Shown in pieces: positions 29,554-41,260 of a stretch of 64,000 bases of DNA. Origin of the DNA: Prorocentrum cordatum. Its lineage: Eukaryota; Sar; Dinophyceae; Prorocentrales; Prorocentraceae. The stretch spans positions 43,501-107,500 of the forward strand of contig CAUYUJ010006480.1 in assembly GCA_963575745.1 (NCBI GenBank), read 5' to 3'. Both the position numbers and the translations under genes were made by a program. The notes beneath the pieces are model-generated. The model had not been told where the DNA came from and did no database searches. It saw only the letters and a program-made list of their open reading frames with translations. Each line of letters opens with the position of its first letter. Positions within the stretch are counted from its first letter, which is position 1.

Positions 29554-32500
29554 TATGATGTTCTTTTTTTCGTCATTGGTTCACTTCATTTGGCTACAGC
29601 CTTCAGTATCGTCGCGCGAAAAGCTTTCGCTCCACATGAATAGGCTCGGGAATCAGTACCTCGTCGGGTTCAAGACTTTTAGGGAACGAAGTCACTCCAT
29701 AATCCTCGAACGCACTCTCTGTCCTTCGAAGACTTCTTTCGCATCGCCCCCGGCTGTTGAGCCACGGCGAAGAAACAGACATAGCGTCAACCATAAACTT
29801 ACGCTGGGTGGATAATCCGACGTCGTCGTCCCAAGAGCGACGAGAAGTCGCGCGAAGATGGGAAGCGCTCACCGAGCGTTGTACTCGAATCTTGCGCATG
29901 GCAGCGTCTGTGCGATGTCCTCAGCGGGCGGATTGCGGGCGCTGCGCGTTGAATGCGCGCGATGGCCAATATCAGTCGATGGCGCTGCAACTTCGCAACT
30001 CAGCTCCAAAACAGCACGTGGATCCTTGATGGGGGTCTGGAGTGGCGGGCGCTCAGCTTTGCGCTCGCGATCCACTGACCAAAATAATAAACGCAGGTTC
30101 TGCGAGATTCAATGTTTCAGATGGCAACGGCAGCGCGGACGGAAGTGCCAATTCTGGATGCCACCCTGGCGGGCGCAACGCGTTCCACGGCGATCTCGAG
30201 CAGTCGGCAGATTTTTCCGCGCGACGCCCTCTCGCAACGCACCCGCGGGGCAGTCGCAGCGAAATCAGCGATACAAGTATCTAAGACCGCTATACTAGCT
30301 ACGTGATCGATCAGATGACGCGACGGCCGGCAGTCGGAGACATGAAATCGTGCGCCGCCCTTGCTAAATCATCGACCAGGCGACGCAGCGGCGCGCTCTT
30401 GGCGGCGATCAGACACCTCGCGGACTTGCTCATCCAACGAATGACTTTACAGCGGGCGCTCGGGGGGGCGGGGGAATCGGAAAGCGCCGATGGGGCGCGC
30501 GGCAGGAGGCGGCGCGCGGCGCCCCAGGATTAGCCGTCGGCGAGCAGCCATTCGATGAGGGAATCGACGGAGACGCGGATCGCCCGGGGGGGGCTCTCCA
30601 ACTCTCTCCGGGGGGCCACGCGGCCGCGCCGCCCTCGTCGAAGGGGGGGCTGCGCAGTGGGAACCTGCGCGAGAAAGAGCGCCCGCGCCTGCCCTCCGCG
30701 ATCTGAGCCCCCCCCCCCCCCCCAAGCGCTGTCGGGGCGCGCCGACGCAGCGCGGAGCGCCTGCTGATGCGCACTCTGGTTGCCGCGCCGATGGTGAGAC
30801 TGCTGCCGATCGAGCGCATGCTGGTGCGCGTGCTGATGGGCGTGCTGATGGTGAGCCTGCTGATAATCATGCCCTTGCTGGCGCGTATGCTGACGGGCGC
30901 GCTGGCCATGCTGACGGACGACTTGCCGATGAGCATGCCGATGGGGGTCCGCCATCACAGGCGGCGAAATCGGCCAGCACCGCTGCGGGCCAGGCCCCCG
31001 CCGAGGCGGCCAGTGGATCGGCCAATTTATCACGTTGATCAATGGCTTGCGAAGCCGAAAGACAAGCGGGCGATGCCGAGTGAACCTCCCGTCGGCCTCG
31101 GGCGCCACGTGGGGGGGCGCCGCGTCCCATGCGCGTGCAAGCCCACCCCGTCGTCTGGTCTCGCGACGAAGGATTGGCGATTGTGCGGGAGTCTTGTCCA
31201 GGCCCATATCCTTTGCCAAGCCGTCTCCACATGCGGGCCATGCGGTTTCTGATGAAGCATGTGGGCGTTCGGGCAAGTTCTTGGTCAAATCCTGAGTCGC
31301 GGCAGTGTCAGATAGCATGGCTTTTCTAAATTGCAAGACCCGCCAATGCGAGCGCCCGGGGCGCAGGAATCCGAGCCCCGGAACTGCTTGAGCCAGGCGC
31401 GGCTGCATTCGTAACCCAACATATTGCACAATCAGGAAAGCACCAGGAGAGAGGCGCATAGAGAACCCCCCGTGTGAAGTGCGTACGTTACGAACCAGTG
31501 TGAACGCGGGGTGCATTCTTTCAGAGAGTCAACGTTTCCTTTGCGCTGGATCAGCGCAGCGTTGATGTCTGTCGCGCGCATCAATCATATGCGCTTTCGC
31601 AGGCATCCGCGCGCCTGGCGATGATCAGACACCACCGTTAAACATCGGCAATATATCTGACTCAAGCAACGCATAGCGCGATAGGTTGCGCTTCCATGTG
31701 CGCGCGATACATCTCCGTTGGCAAGCAGAACGTCTGCCCGCCAGACTCCTCTGCGCACTCGGCCACAGGGGGGGGCGTGTAAAAGGATGCAGAAGTGCAA
31801 CCCCGAAGCAAGGGCCGCTGCAGCAGCAGGCCTCGAGAGACCGCGAGATCCTCCAGACTTAGCGCCAAGGAAGCAGAAGTGCAACCCTGGGAGCAAAGGC
31901 CGCGGCAGCTGCCGGCCTCGACTGAGTGCGAAAGTGATCCCCCTGACTTCGCGTTATGGAGGCATCGGTGCAATGCTGGGAACGCTTGGGCCAAATATCG
32001 CTGCGCCCACGGTGGCCGCAGACAAATTGGACGCGTCCATCTACTGTCTCCATGCAACTCGTTGTTGGTCCCCCTTGTGAGACGAGAAGAATGCGCGCGT
32101 CGATTCTCGCGTTTGCGTTCGCATGTCTGAATCGACGCACGCATGTTTTCATGCAAATATGCGCACCCACGAAACAAAATGGCAAGTCTCGCTCCGGCAG
32201 GAGTGGCTGCGGAAACAACCAAATAACACTCTCCTCGAGTTCGCGCGCCGTCTCCGCGCGCACCCCCCTCTTCCCCCCGCGGGCCAAGACAGGCGCGCGC
32301 GTTTGACGCGTCGTTTGCATGTGCGTACGCGGAGCGACGCGCGGAGCATTCATGCATAAATTTACACACTCGCTTCGTAGAGCGTGACCAGCGACCCCCG
32401 CGAAACAACTTGGAACATGTCGCCTGGGGTCGCCGACGCGGGCGCCGCTTGGGATCTGGATTTCACGGGGGGGGCAACTCGGCGCGGCGCAATAATCTTC

Positions 32501-33825
32501 TCGCCCCCCCCCCTGGCCGCGCTCTTCTCCTCCTGGCGCCGAGCGCGGCGAACGGGCGCCGAGCGTTTTCAACCAGGATTGCCCGGGCAGCGGCCCGCGC
32601 CGAATTGAACGTTCCAGGGAACTTTGAGCGGCCGTCGGCATGCATTTATCGCCTCGCACACGCCGCGGCGCCTCGAAACCCCCGCAGGGGGGCGCCCGTC
32701 GAGATCCGCCGCGGCGCGCCGCCGCGCTCTCTCCCTGCCTCTCGCGCTTCCGCCTGGCCGCGGCCGCCGCGGCCGCGGCCAGCGCTGCTGCGGGGTGCTT
32801 TCCGAGATGCGCCGCGGCGCTTCCGCCCCAGAGATCCGCGCTGAAATGGGCGCCCCGCTGGCGGGCCCCAGCGTCCATGCGGGCTTTCTTCGCGTTGTCC
32901 TTTTAATTGTTCTCGCTGCGCCCTCGCAGCTGCTTCGCTACCGCGCGCGGGAAAACTGTCCGATCGCGCATTGGGCGTGGCATGCGGCGTTGGTCTGAAG
33001 CCCGATTGGCAAATGCCAGTGCGTCGGCGCGGCCGTCGCCGCCGCGCCCGCGCGCGCCCATTGCCCATGTCGGGCCGACGCCCGTGTTTTCGCGGGCAAG
33101 CTTTCCATCGCCTGCCGAAGCACCCCCTCGTGGATCGATGTGCCACGCAATGAAACGAGCGAGATGTTTCCTCATGCAATAACACATGCTTCCCGCGGAT
33201 AGAATGCGCGGCCCGAATGTGCCAGGCAGCAACTTATCAACGGTCGAGAACGAAGCCCCGCTCAGCGCCGCTATATCATGGCATTTTTCCAACATGTTCT
33301 TCCCCCGCTTGCGCGTAGATCTCCGAATCGCGACGCCGCCAAGGACCTGGTGCGGAAATGGCTTGCGCTCCTCGTGCTCTCGGGCCGCGCGCAGCTCCGC
33401 TGCTTGGGCGGCGCCCGGCCTCGTCCACCGCGTAGGGCTGGGAGGAGACAGCGGTCTCTCAGTGGAGAGTGCCCAACCTCCGGCCACTTATCCAATTGCT
33501 GCCCCATCGCGCAACCCGCGCAAACAAAGAAGCACATACAGACAAACAATATCACGGCCATGATGTGTTTAATCGCTCTTGCTCTGGCGCGCAGCGCAAT
33601 CGCATCAGCTCGATTGCGGATCGTATGAAAGTCTAGATTGTTGTAGAACACCAGCAAGATATCACTCTGGGGCGCAACCATGCCATGAGGTGCACTCGCA
33701 AATCATGCAACATATAAAACGGAATGTAGAAGTCTCATGGCTGATGCGTTGCACCTGGAACGCAGTGGTCGCCCGAGCCGAAGCGGCAAAGGACAGGCTG
33801 CATAGCGATGGCTCGCGGCGCGATA
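29554..33825. other. No recognised gene; low-complexity and short tandem repeats
   Basis: 30770-30935 is built from variants of a 12-mer like ATGCTGGTGCGC (reads as Met/Leu- or His/Gln-rich protein). 30709-30723 is a C run. 31788-31950 holds two 83-bp units beginning GCAGAAGTGCAACCC. 32480-33060 is very GC-rich. The long minus frame at 31859-32878 is Arg/Ala-rich and I do not call it. Confidence 0.4.
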
Positions 33826-33990
33826 AGACTCGCGCCGAACCGATTCACGCATCTCGGGCCGGCCACAATCGCCGCGGGGAACCCGGACAACGCACCGTGA
33901 AATGCACGTCCTGTCGTTGCGAACCTCCTGCTTCCAGTTCCCCGGGCCCCGCTGCCCACTTCTCTGAGCGGGCATTTTAACGACGATGAT
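33826..33990. repeat. Dispersed ~165-bp repeat, copy 2
   Basis: Partner of 23985-24150. Followed directly by purine-rich microsatellite DNA. Confidence 0.85.
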
Positions 33991-34009
33991 GAGGAGACCG
34001 GCAATGGAG

Positions 34010-34043
34010 CGGAAGAGATAGAGACAGAGAGAGAGAGAAAAAA

Positions 34044-34074
<31 letters not shown>

Positions 34075-34190
34075 AAAGAGAGAGAGAGGTATAAATAAAG
34101 AAAGAGAGAACAACAAACAACAAACAACAGAGAAATCTAAAGAAAAAGAAAAAGAAGGGAAACAAACAACAAAACAAAAAAACATAGGAT
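34010..34190. repeat. (GA)n and A-rich simple repeat
   Basis: GAGAGA runs at 34030-34095 followed by AAAGAAA and AACAAACAAC tracts. Confidence 0.9.
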
Positions 34191-34239
34191 GCAGGATGGC
34201 TTCCGACACGGCTCGCGGCGGCGCAGACTTGCTCAGCGC

Positions 34240-34835
34240 AGCTTCGCGAGTTCCCCAGCGCGCCCCAAGACCATTTCAAAACGGCCCCGAGCGGCCACAG
34301 AGATCCCCGAGGAGGCCTCCAAGAGGCCAAAATCCTCAAACAAAAACCGAAGGGACAAGCGATGACGCTTGCTGTCTCGCCTTTCTGCTTTCAAGGGCCT
34401 TCCGCGGCCCCCAGATGGATCCAAAATGGCCCAAGAAGGCCCCGAGAGACCCGAGGCTGCCCCAAGAGCGCCCAAGAGCTCTCCGATAGCGCCCCAAAAG
34501 CACCCCGTGAGGCGATTTTTGGAGGCCCCCGAGGAGGCGGGCGCGAATGGAGCGCTCCTTTTTTTTGATCGACGTCTTCCAAGATGGCCCGAAGAGCGCC
34601 CCAAAGGCTCTCGAGAGGGCCCCGAGAGGGCCCCAAGTGGCGCCCGGGCGGCCAGGAGAAACGCCCAAAAGACCTCCAAGAGGCCCCCAAGAGATCGCCA
34701 ACGCGCCTCAAGACTATCCCCCGAAGCACCCAATGCGCTCACCTCAGACGCCCAGAACCGCCAAGAAGGCCCCCAGGCGCCGCCACAGGCCCCCCAAAAA
34801 GCTCCCAAGAAAACTCCGAAGAGACTCAGAGAGAC
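34240..34835. repeat. Degenerate CCCCAAGAGGCC array
   Basis: Same word family as 9295-9490 and 15866-17075, interrupted by motif-free inserts near 34340-34410 and 34540-34590. Confidence 0.75.
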
Positions 34836-34869
34836 ATCGCATTCAGGAGGCTTCTGGCTTTTATGTTAG

Positions 34870-35490
34870 CCTGTTGTGCCTCTTCCTCCTCCTCCTCCTC
34901 CTCCTCCTCTTCGCCCTCGTCATCATCGTTATCATTCCTCTCCTCATCCTCGTCCGATTCATCATCCTTCTCCACGCTCCCTCGCCCGCTCGCTCTGGAA
35001 AGGGTGGCCGCGGAATGCCTGGGCAGCGCGCCTCCTCGTCCTCATCCCCATCCTCCTCCTCCTTCTCCCTTTCCTCCTCCCCCTCATCTGACTCATCATC
35101 CTTGTCCCCGCTCTCTCATCCGTTCGCTCTGGCAAGAACGACCGCGGAAAATTCGGACAACGAGCCCCTTGACTTCACATGTTGTTTTGTGCGCGTCCTC
35201 CTCCTCCTCCACCTCTTCGTCCTCTTCCTCCTCTTCGCCCTCTTCCTCCTCCTCCTCCTGTCCTCCTCCTCCTCCTCCTCCTCCTCCTCGTCCTCCTCCT
35301 CCTCCTTCTCGTCCGATTCATAGTCCCTCCCCCCGCCCCCTCATCCGTTCGCTCTGGCAAGAGTGACCAGTGAAAACCCGGACAACGCGCCTCCTCATCC
35401 CCATCCTCATCCGCCTCCTCCGCCTCCCCATCCGATTCATCGCCCCTCCCCCCGCCCCCTCGTCCGTTCGCTCGGGCAAGAGTGACCGCG
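34870..35490. repeat. (CTC)n microsatellite with interspersed TCCGTTCGCTCTGGCAAGA units
   Basis: CTCCTC runs alternate with a unit around CGTTCGCTCTGGCAAGAGTGACCG, near 34985 (diverged), 35118, 35342 and 35459. The units suggest an unequal tandem repeat that expanded its CTC tracts. Confidence 0.8.
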
Positions 35491-36000
35491 AGCAGGAGGA
35501 AACGACGAACCACGGGGGGGGCTGAGCACGCGGCGCATGGCCAATGCAAGGCCGGGGCGGGCAACACAAAGTTCAGGAACTCCGCGCATGAATGGGGCGC
35601 GAGATCTGCAGGCATGAAGTGTCCATCCTATATTGCCCGCGCACGCTAGACGAGGGGTGCGCGGGGGGGGGCGCGGGGGGCGGCGCTGCGCTGCTTCCGC
35701 TGATGCAGAAGCGCTCGCAGACAGCGCGCTGCTCTGTAGGGGGGACTGCGCATGAACGACGTGCTCACGGGCTCGCAGGTTGAGCCGAAGCAGAGGCGGG
35801 CCGAGACAGAAGCGCACACGCGCAGTTGATACTCAAACAATGCTGCGGGGCACCACCGAACTCCGCCGCGGCGACCGCAATGCTGCATCGATGCCGCGTG
35901 CTGAGGCAGAAGCGCTCGCAGAAAGCATGCTGCGCGCGGGCTGGGACAGAGCGCGACTGGCGGGCTCGCGGGCTCACGGGCTGAGGTGACGCAGTGCATT
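35491..36000. other. No gene; repeated GCAGAAGCGCTCGCAGA words
   Basis: The word occurs near 35705 and 35907 with partial versions between. Nothing coding recognised. Confidence 0.35.
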
Positions 36001-36225
36001 TTGTGTATGTATATGTATGTGTATATATACATACATTTACATATAAATTTATATACAACGACATACAATCAAACATACATACATACATGCATGCATGCAT
36101 ACATACATGCATGTGTAGATATGTACATATGTATATAAACATACATACATACAGACATACATACATACAGACAGACAGACAGACAGACATACATATATAC
36201 ACATATACATATACACAAAACTAAC
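36000..36225. repeat. (CATA)n / (CAGA)n microsatellite
   Basis: ACATACATAC, GCATGCATGC and GACAGACAGA tracts. Confidence 0.95.
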
Positions 36226-36256
36226 GCGATACATTACCGGACTCCACCGCGGCGCC

Positions 36257-36720
36257 TCAGACTACCCCATAGCGCGCTGCCCGAATCAAAACACCGTCCA
36301 CCGATTCCTGGGTTTCGAAGCGCCTCGTCCCCGTCTCTGTGTACGAGATACTGGCAAGCTTAATGAGGTCCTCGACTCCGGGATTATACAGGTCGAGTCG
36401 GCAAAGCCAATTGTGCGCAATCGCGTCGGCGGCAGGCGACAATCCTGAACTGTCCATGAAACAGCCCGAGTTGAGGTCCATACCGAAGAAGTGTGGCTAC
36501 GCATTTAGAGAATGCCCACATTTCGGCGAACGGGCGCGACCGAGCCTCGTGTGCGCGCGTGTTTCTTCACCCACGGCTTCTGGAATAATTTAGTCTTCAC
36601 CATGTGCGCCGGTGGCGGCGTCGCGGGTGGAACTGGGCCCGAGCTGGGGCTGACGCTGGCGGCGGCATTGCGGGTGCGTTGCAGCCACAACAACGTGGCC
36701 TTCGGAGGAATGAAGCTCAT
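36257..36720 (-). CDS. Two adjacent protein-like frames, unidentified
   Basis: The first frame (36720-36505) reads MVKTKLFQKPWVKKHARTRG near its end. The second (36481-36257) reads MDLNSGCFMDSSGLSPAADA, WLCRLDLYNPGVEDLIKLAS and TETGTRRFETQESVDGVLIR. The second has very natural composition. They are in different frames with a stop between, so either a splice or decay is implied. No family recognised. Confidence 0.25.
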
Positions 36721-36929
36721 CCTGACAATATGGATGTATAATCCTGCAGTACTGGCGCTGAGGCCTCAAAACACTGGAGCAACGAACGGCGATGGAAGCT
36801 GCGCAGAGACGGCGATGGGAGACAAAGCGACGGGGGGGAACGAGAGGAATCAACGGGTAACGAGGAGAACCGAAGGGGATCGAATGGGGGGGGGGAGGGG
36901 GCAAGGGGTATTGAAGGGCGCCGGAGGGG

Positions 36930-37335
36930 GGATCAGCATCATGAGCCCTACGAGTCATACTTCCCCTATGATCCACAATCCCTACGAGCCCTACGAGCCA
37001 TATGAGCCCCTCACGAGCGCTTATGGGCCTTATGAACTCCACAAATCCTACGACCCACCCACGAGCCACGCAATCCCTACGAGCCTTACTAGCCCTACGA
37101 ACCCCATGAGCAATACATTTGATTGACCTTATGAGCTCTACGATTACCACTGCCCTCTACGAGCCACGCAGATTCTACGAGCCCTGCTAGCCCTACGGGC
37201 CCTGCGAACCCCAGATCCGTACAAGCCTCTCGCGTCCCTTTGTGGGCCTTATGAGCCTTAGAAATCTTATTAACCCTACGAACCGCAAAATCACTACGAG
37301 CCCTACAAGCCATACGGGCTCTACGAATCACGCGG
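36930..37335. repeat. Degenerate 9-bp CCCTACGAG repeat
   Basis: CCCTACGAG and variants (CCTTATGAG, CCACGAG) recur throughout; reads as repeated YEP or SPT in translation. Confidence 0.8.
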
Positions 37336-37976
37336 CATCGTTATCCGATGAGGAAGGGAAGAGGGGAGGAGGAAAAAGGAAATGAAAAGGAACATGGAAG
37401 GAGGGAGGGAGGGAGGGAAGAAGGCGAGGGAGGATAAAGGGAAATGGAAGAGTGGAGGGGGGGAAATGCCCCCCCCCCCCCCAGACTGATCTCAGGGCGG
37501 GGAACCCCAGACCAGTCCTTCTCCAGATATTCTCATTCAGCTATGCAGCGGCCAGCTACGTTGTATTACATGCGTCTCCATAGTAGCAACACTAACAGAA
37601 CAACAGTGGTACGCTGTATTACGCTCTTTTATGGTGTACTTCGTTCTGGTCCATTATGCCATACTGTGATGTAGTATGATACGCTATGATCTGCTATGTG
37701 ATGTGTGGAATGATATGATTTGCCATGCTATGCCATGATGCGTTATGATATGGTATGACGTGCCTTGCTATGACCTCGTCTGCATAGTATGTGCCGTTGT
37801 GGTATATCCTGTTGTGCTATACCATGTTACAATAGGTTTGTTATGATGCAGATGTACGTTGTTACTGTGCGCTCGTGATGCCGATTATTCATGCATCTTT
37901 GATCATGAGTCGTGACGCCTGGACGGCGTGACGCCGTGACGCCTCCTTTTCGGGGCTGTCTGGTATGCAGGATGCC
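37336..37976. repeat. Purine-rich tract, C run and degenerate TATGN DNA
   Basis: 37355-37460 is G/A-rich, 37467-37482 is a C run, and 37600-37850 is TATG/TGCTA-rich as at 17.3-18.2 kb. No gene. Confidence 0.6.
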
Positions 37977-38300
37977 GTCATTCGTCGAGGACGCGAAGCG
38001 GGACACTCGGGGACTCTCGAGATCCTGTGGGGTCTGGCGACCGCGGCATGTTGTCGTCATTCGTCGAGGACGCGAGACGGGACACTAAGGGACACTCGGG
38101 ATCCTCTGGGGTCTGGCTACAATGGCATGGTGGTGTCGTTATTTGCCGAGGACGCGAAGCGTGATACTCAGGGGCACTCGGGATCCAGTCTGGCAACCGC
38201 GGCATTGTGTCGTCGTTCGTCGAGGACGCGAAGCGGGATACTCAAGGACACTCGGGATCCTGTGGCACCTGTTCGGTCTGGCGACCGCGGCACGCGGGGT
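37977..38300. repeat. ~78-bp tandem repeat, four copies
   Basis: TCGTCGAGGACGCGAAGCGGG begins units near 37982, 38060, 38140 (diverged) and 38215. Each unit ends with GGTCTGGCGACCGCGGCA or a variant. Confidence 0.9.
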
Positions 38301-38662
38301 GGGCAGACGGGAGCCCCTCTTCTGAAAACCTGGCAGCCCAAACCTGCTGGGTGAGGAGAACAGATCGTCGGAGACCCGGGGAGCTCATTGCGGCTACAGG
38401 GCCGCCTCTGCGCGCCGGCGAAGCGAAAACCTACGAAAACCCGAACGCAGGGGCACAGCGGACCCTGAGATCCGAGGCTGCGAGAACATGGCCACCTCGC
38501 GAAAAACCACGACCGGAGCCCCAAGCCCCATATCCTTCTGCCGCAGGCCTTCGGGGCGAATCGACCCGTGAAGGTCCCCGGGGCCGCAACGGAGCGGAAG
38601 CGCCCTTTATGGAGTTGGTGCAACGCCCGCGCAGTCTGTCACGGCGGGGGCCCTGGCGACAC

Positions 38663-38825
38663 TGGTGGGCCTGTTTTCCACCACCACCACCACCATAAGT
38701 AGGAGGGGGAGGGGGTTATCCTCCTGCTCCTCCTCCTCTTCGTCCTCCTCCTCCTCCTCCTCGTCCTTCACCCCCTTCCCCCCTCCAACTTATGGTGGTG
38801 GTGGTGGTGGAAAACAGGCCCATCA
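38663..38825. mobile_element. MITE-like element with 5-bp target-site duplication GACAC
   Basis: Nearly perfect ~50-bp terminal inverted repeats. Left TGGTGGGCCTGTTTTCC followed by a CCA run and CATAAGT; the right end reverse-complements to TGATGGGCCTGTTTTCC with the same continuation. GACAC lies at 38658-38662 and 38826-38830. The interior is (CTC)n-like. No coding capacity. Confidence 0.9.
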
Positions 38826-38827
38826 GA

Positions 38828-39125
38828 CACGCTATGCCTTGCAAGCGGATGGCGCGTCGCTCCGCTGTGCGGGGCGGGAGCCTCAGAAGCACTCGAACCG
38901 CCAATGGCGCTGGGGAACGCATACGCTGATGGCGGGTCGCTCCGAAGCGTGGAGGGCCGTTAATCGGCGGAGCGGCACGCTCTATCCAGAACTCCCCGAC
39001 CGTGCAGCCATCGTGCTGGCACGGGGGAGGGCAAAGAAGGAGCCAAAGGGCTTTTCCTGGCCGCAGAGAGCCTCGGCCACGAACACGGCCTGAAAACCAG
39101 AGCCCCTCCTGAGCCCAACGTGGTC
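38828..39125. repeat. Dispersed repeat family B, long copy
   Basis: CGCTATGC-TTGC, CGCTTC/CGCTCCG blocks, AAGCGTGG-GGGCC and ACCAGAGCCCCTC-TGAGCCCAA-GTGGT follow in the same order as in 46345-46665. About 300 bp. The MITE above is inserted at its left edge. Confidence 0.65.
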
Positions 39126-39210
39126 CTTGTTTCAGCCTCCTCCTCCTCCTCCTCCTCCTCCTCCTCCTCCTCCTCCTGCTTCTCCTCCTCCTCCTCCTTA
39201 TCCCTGCTAC
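39126..39210. repeat. (CCT)n microsatellite
   Basis: CCTCCTCCT run of about 50 bp followed by CTCCTCCTC. Confidence 0.95.
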
Positions 39211-39384
39211 CGTTCTCCTTGGATCAGCCGAGCTTTGTTTCACTATATGTGTCTCGTCGTCTTTTTTCTCGTCAGCTCTCATTGGCAGGGCTTCTGAACG
39301 GGCTGGTGCGGATTCGCGAAACGTGAAATATGTCAGCGCCTCGACCGTAACTCATGGGGAGGTCACTGTATGTCTCGGTGGTTT

Positions 39385-39515
39385 TCGGGCCGTAACTGGA
39401 GCCTCCAGCGGTCGTTCGGGACGATCTGGGAACCCTTGGAACGCTCTCGGCGAGGGGCAGCTGCTGGAACGTATCCCGAGGCTTCAACAACGGCCGAGAA
39501 CCAAGGAAACTGATC
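39385..39515 (+). repeat. Dispersed repeat family E, copy 3
   Basis: GTTCGGGACGATCTGGGAAC, then GCGAGGGGCAGCTGCTGGAA and CCGAGGCTTC. Same order as in the other copies. Confidence 0.65.
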
Positions 39516-39585
39516 AAAAAACTTGAGCCCCGAACCTCGAAGCATTGCCGACCGTAACTAATGGGAGGTCAATGCGCACCGCGCA

Positions 39586-39712
39586 ACCGAAGGATGCAGC
39601 TCGCCCCAAGGGTACCCTCAGGGGCTGGCCGGAGAACGTGGCCAAGGACGGGCCGAAAGGAAAGGATGCAAAGGTACTCTTGGAAAGTAGCTCATCCTTC
39701 CTATCAGCTCCG
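39586..39712. repeat. Dispersed repeat family D, copy 2
   Basis: AAGGGTACCCTC, GGACGGGCCGAAAGG, AAGGATGCAAAGGTACTCT and GCTCATCCTTCCTATC match the 45.9-46.05 kb copy. Confidence 0.6.
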
Positions 39713-40343
39713 ACCGTAACTCGTGATGAGACCACTGCAGGCCAACGCAAGGGAGGAAATACCACCCCAACCCCGATAATTGGCGTTTAATGGCCTCGGG
39801 CGTTTACTAAACAGCCCTGCCCTGCTCGATTCCTTCTTTGGGTGCGTTTGCAAAATTGCTTCGCTTGTCGGGGTGTTTACTCTGGGGGGGATTCTCTGCT
39901 CTCTACAGGGGGCCGCCGCTGCGCGCAGCCGAAGCTCCTGCGCATGGGCGGGCGGTGGCCCGCCACAGGCTCGTCCTCGGGCGCGGGCAGCCGCTCGCCG
40001 TAGCGGCCCAGGCGCTTCGAGGGCCTGTGGTCCGCTGGCCGCGGCTGCTGGTCACCGCCGCCGGCCGCGGCGGCGTTCCTACTGTAATCAAAACATTGGC
40101 GGCACGGCCCCAGGGGGTACGGTCGGACCCAGGACAGAAGAACATCCTTCAAGAGCATGAAGCCCTCCGACGGCCAAAACACTCCGAACCATAAGATCTC
40201 TCGACGGTACCCTCCCCCATAATGCACAAGTACATCCAACAAACACGAAGAACACGAGGGTACCCTCCCCGAGCAGACCTCGATCTTATACCCAGGGCCG
40301 ACCGTAGGTGGAGAGGGGAAGGCTTCTGGGCAGGAGGCTGCTT
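39713..40343. other. No recognisable gene
   Basis: GC-rich DNA with long frames on both strands but no motif. Confidence 0.35.
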
Positions 40344-40373
40344 CTTGGGCGTGGCCGAAAGCACACGGAGCAA

Positions 40374-40515
40374 CATAAACTCTCGGAGCTCCTCGCGGAT
40401 TTCTTGGATCGGCGCTGGGCCCCCTTCCCTTGCGCAAGGGCGGCGCAGGAGGAGGCGCCGCCGGGGAGGCCCAGCGCCGCTCCAAGAAATCCGCGCGGAG
40501 CTCCGAAAGTTCATG
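40374..40515. mobile_element. Foldback element family 2, copy A
   Basis: Left arm 40374-40424 and right arm 40465-40515 are inverted and match at 46 of 51 bases; the core is CGCGGATTTCTTGGA-CGGCGCTGGGCC. The loop is 40 bp with CCTTGCGCAAGG inside. Weaker pairing extends outward to about 40340-40545. Outward translation of either arm reads close to LSELRADFLERRW on the complementary strand. Confidence 0.85.
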
Positions 40516-40734
40516 ATTGTGCCGCTTTTGTTCTTCGAATTCTATCGGGCCAGTCGTCGGGCCCAAGGGCCATCAGTCACCGGCCCAGGGCCATCAACCA
40601 CCCCTGGGGAAGCGGACAGGGCATCTCGGGCCGCGGGTTGAAAAGATCAGGCTGCCAGAGATCAGATGATAGTAGGGCGCGTCGTCATCGTAGTCGCCGC
40701 CGCGCTGTCTGCCAGAGGAAGTCCTCGTCGGCTC

Positions 40735-40860
40735 TCGGAGGAAGGCCTCGTCAGTTCTTTGGAGGCTTCTCGCCTCGGGATGCTTTCCAACAGCTGCGCC
40801 TCGTCGGGAGCACGAATCGTCCCGAACGGCCGGCGGAGGCCCGAGTCATGCCCCGAGAAC
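40735..40860 (-). repeat. Dispersed repeat family E, copy 4 (inverted)
   Basis: The reverse complement has GTTCGGGACGATTCGTGC, GACGAGGCGCAGCTGTTGGA and CCCGAGGCGAGAAGCC. Confidence 0.65.
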
Positions 40861-41222
40861 CACCAGGCGTCGAAGTGGGGTGATCGGAGACGAATCGGGA
40901 CGGCGGCAGTCCCTGGCCTTGTTTGTTCTTTTGGGATTCTTTTCTCGGGCGCATGCACGCTTCTGTTTGACGCTTGCGGGCCAGAGGATTTGCTACCATC
41001 GTTGGTGATTTTCGCTGTGATCAGGCCACAGCACACCACAGGGTTTATTAACCAAGCATGGCCGCGATGAGTGCTCAAATATGGAAACTACTGAAGCCTT
41101 TTCACCGCCACGGCTGGATCCGACTCGACAAACAATGAAAAACAGTCCAGATGAACCCCGGAAGCGCCGCCGTTGGGTTGTCTCGACTGTCCACCTGTTC
41201 GTCGTCGTCGTCGTCGTTGTCG

Positions 41223-41260
<38 letters not shown>

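Noticed and set aside
31859-32878. 339-codon minus frame
   Set aside because: Arg/Ala-biased GC-rich DNA with a tandem repeat inside and no motif; overlapping long frames exist on both strands.
34547-35366. Ser/Leu-rich frames of about 260 codons
   Set aside because: Translation of the CTC microsatellite and the CCCCAAGAGGCC array.
36000-36225. Tyr/Met/Cys-rich frames in CATA repeats resembling membrane proteins
   Set aside because: Pure microsatellite translation.
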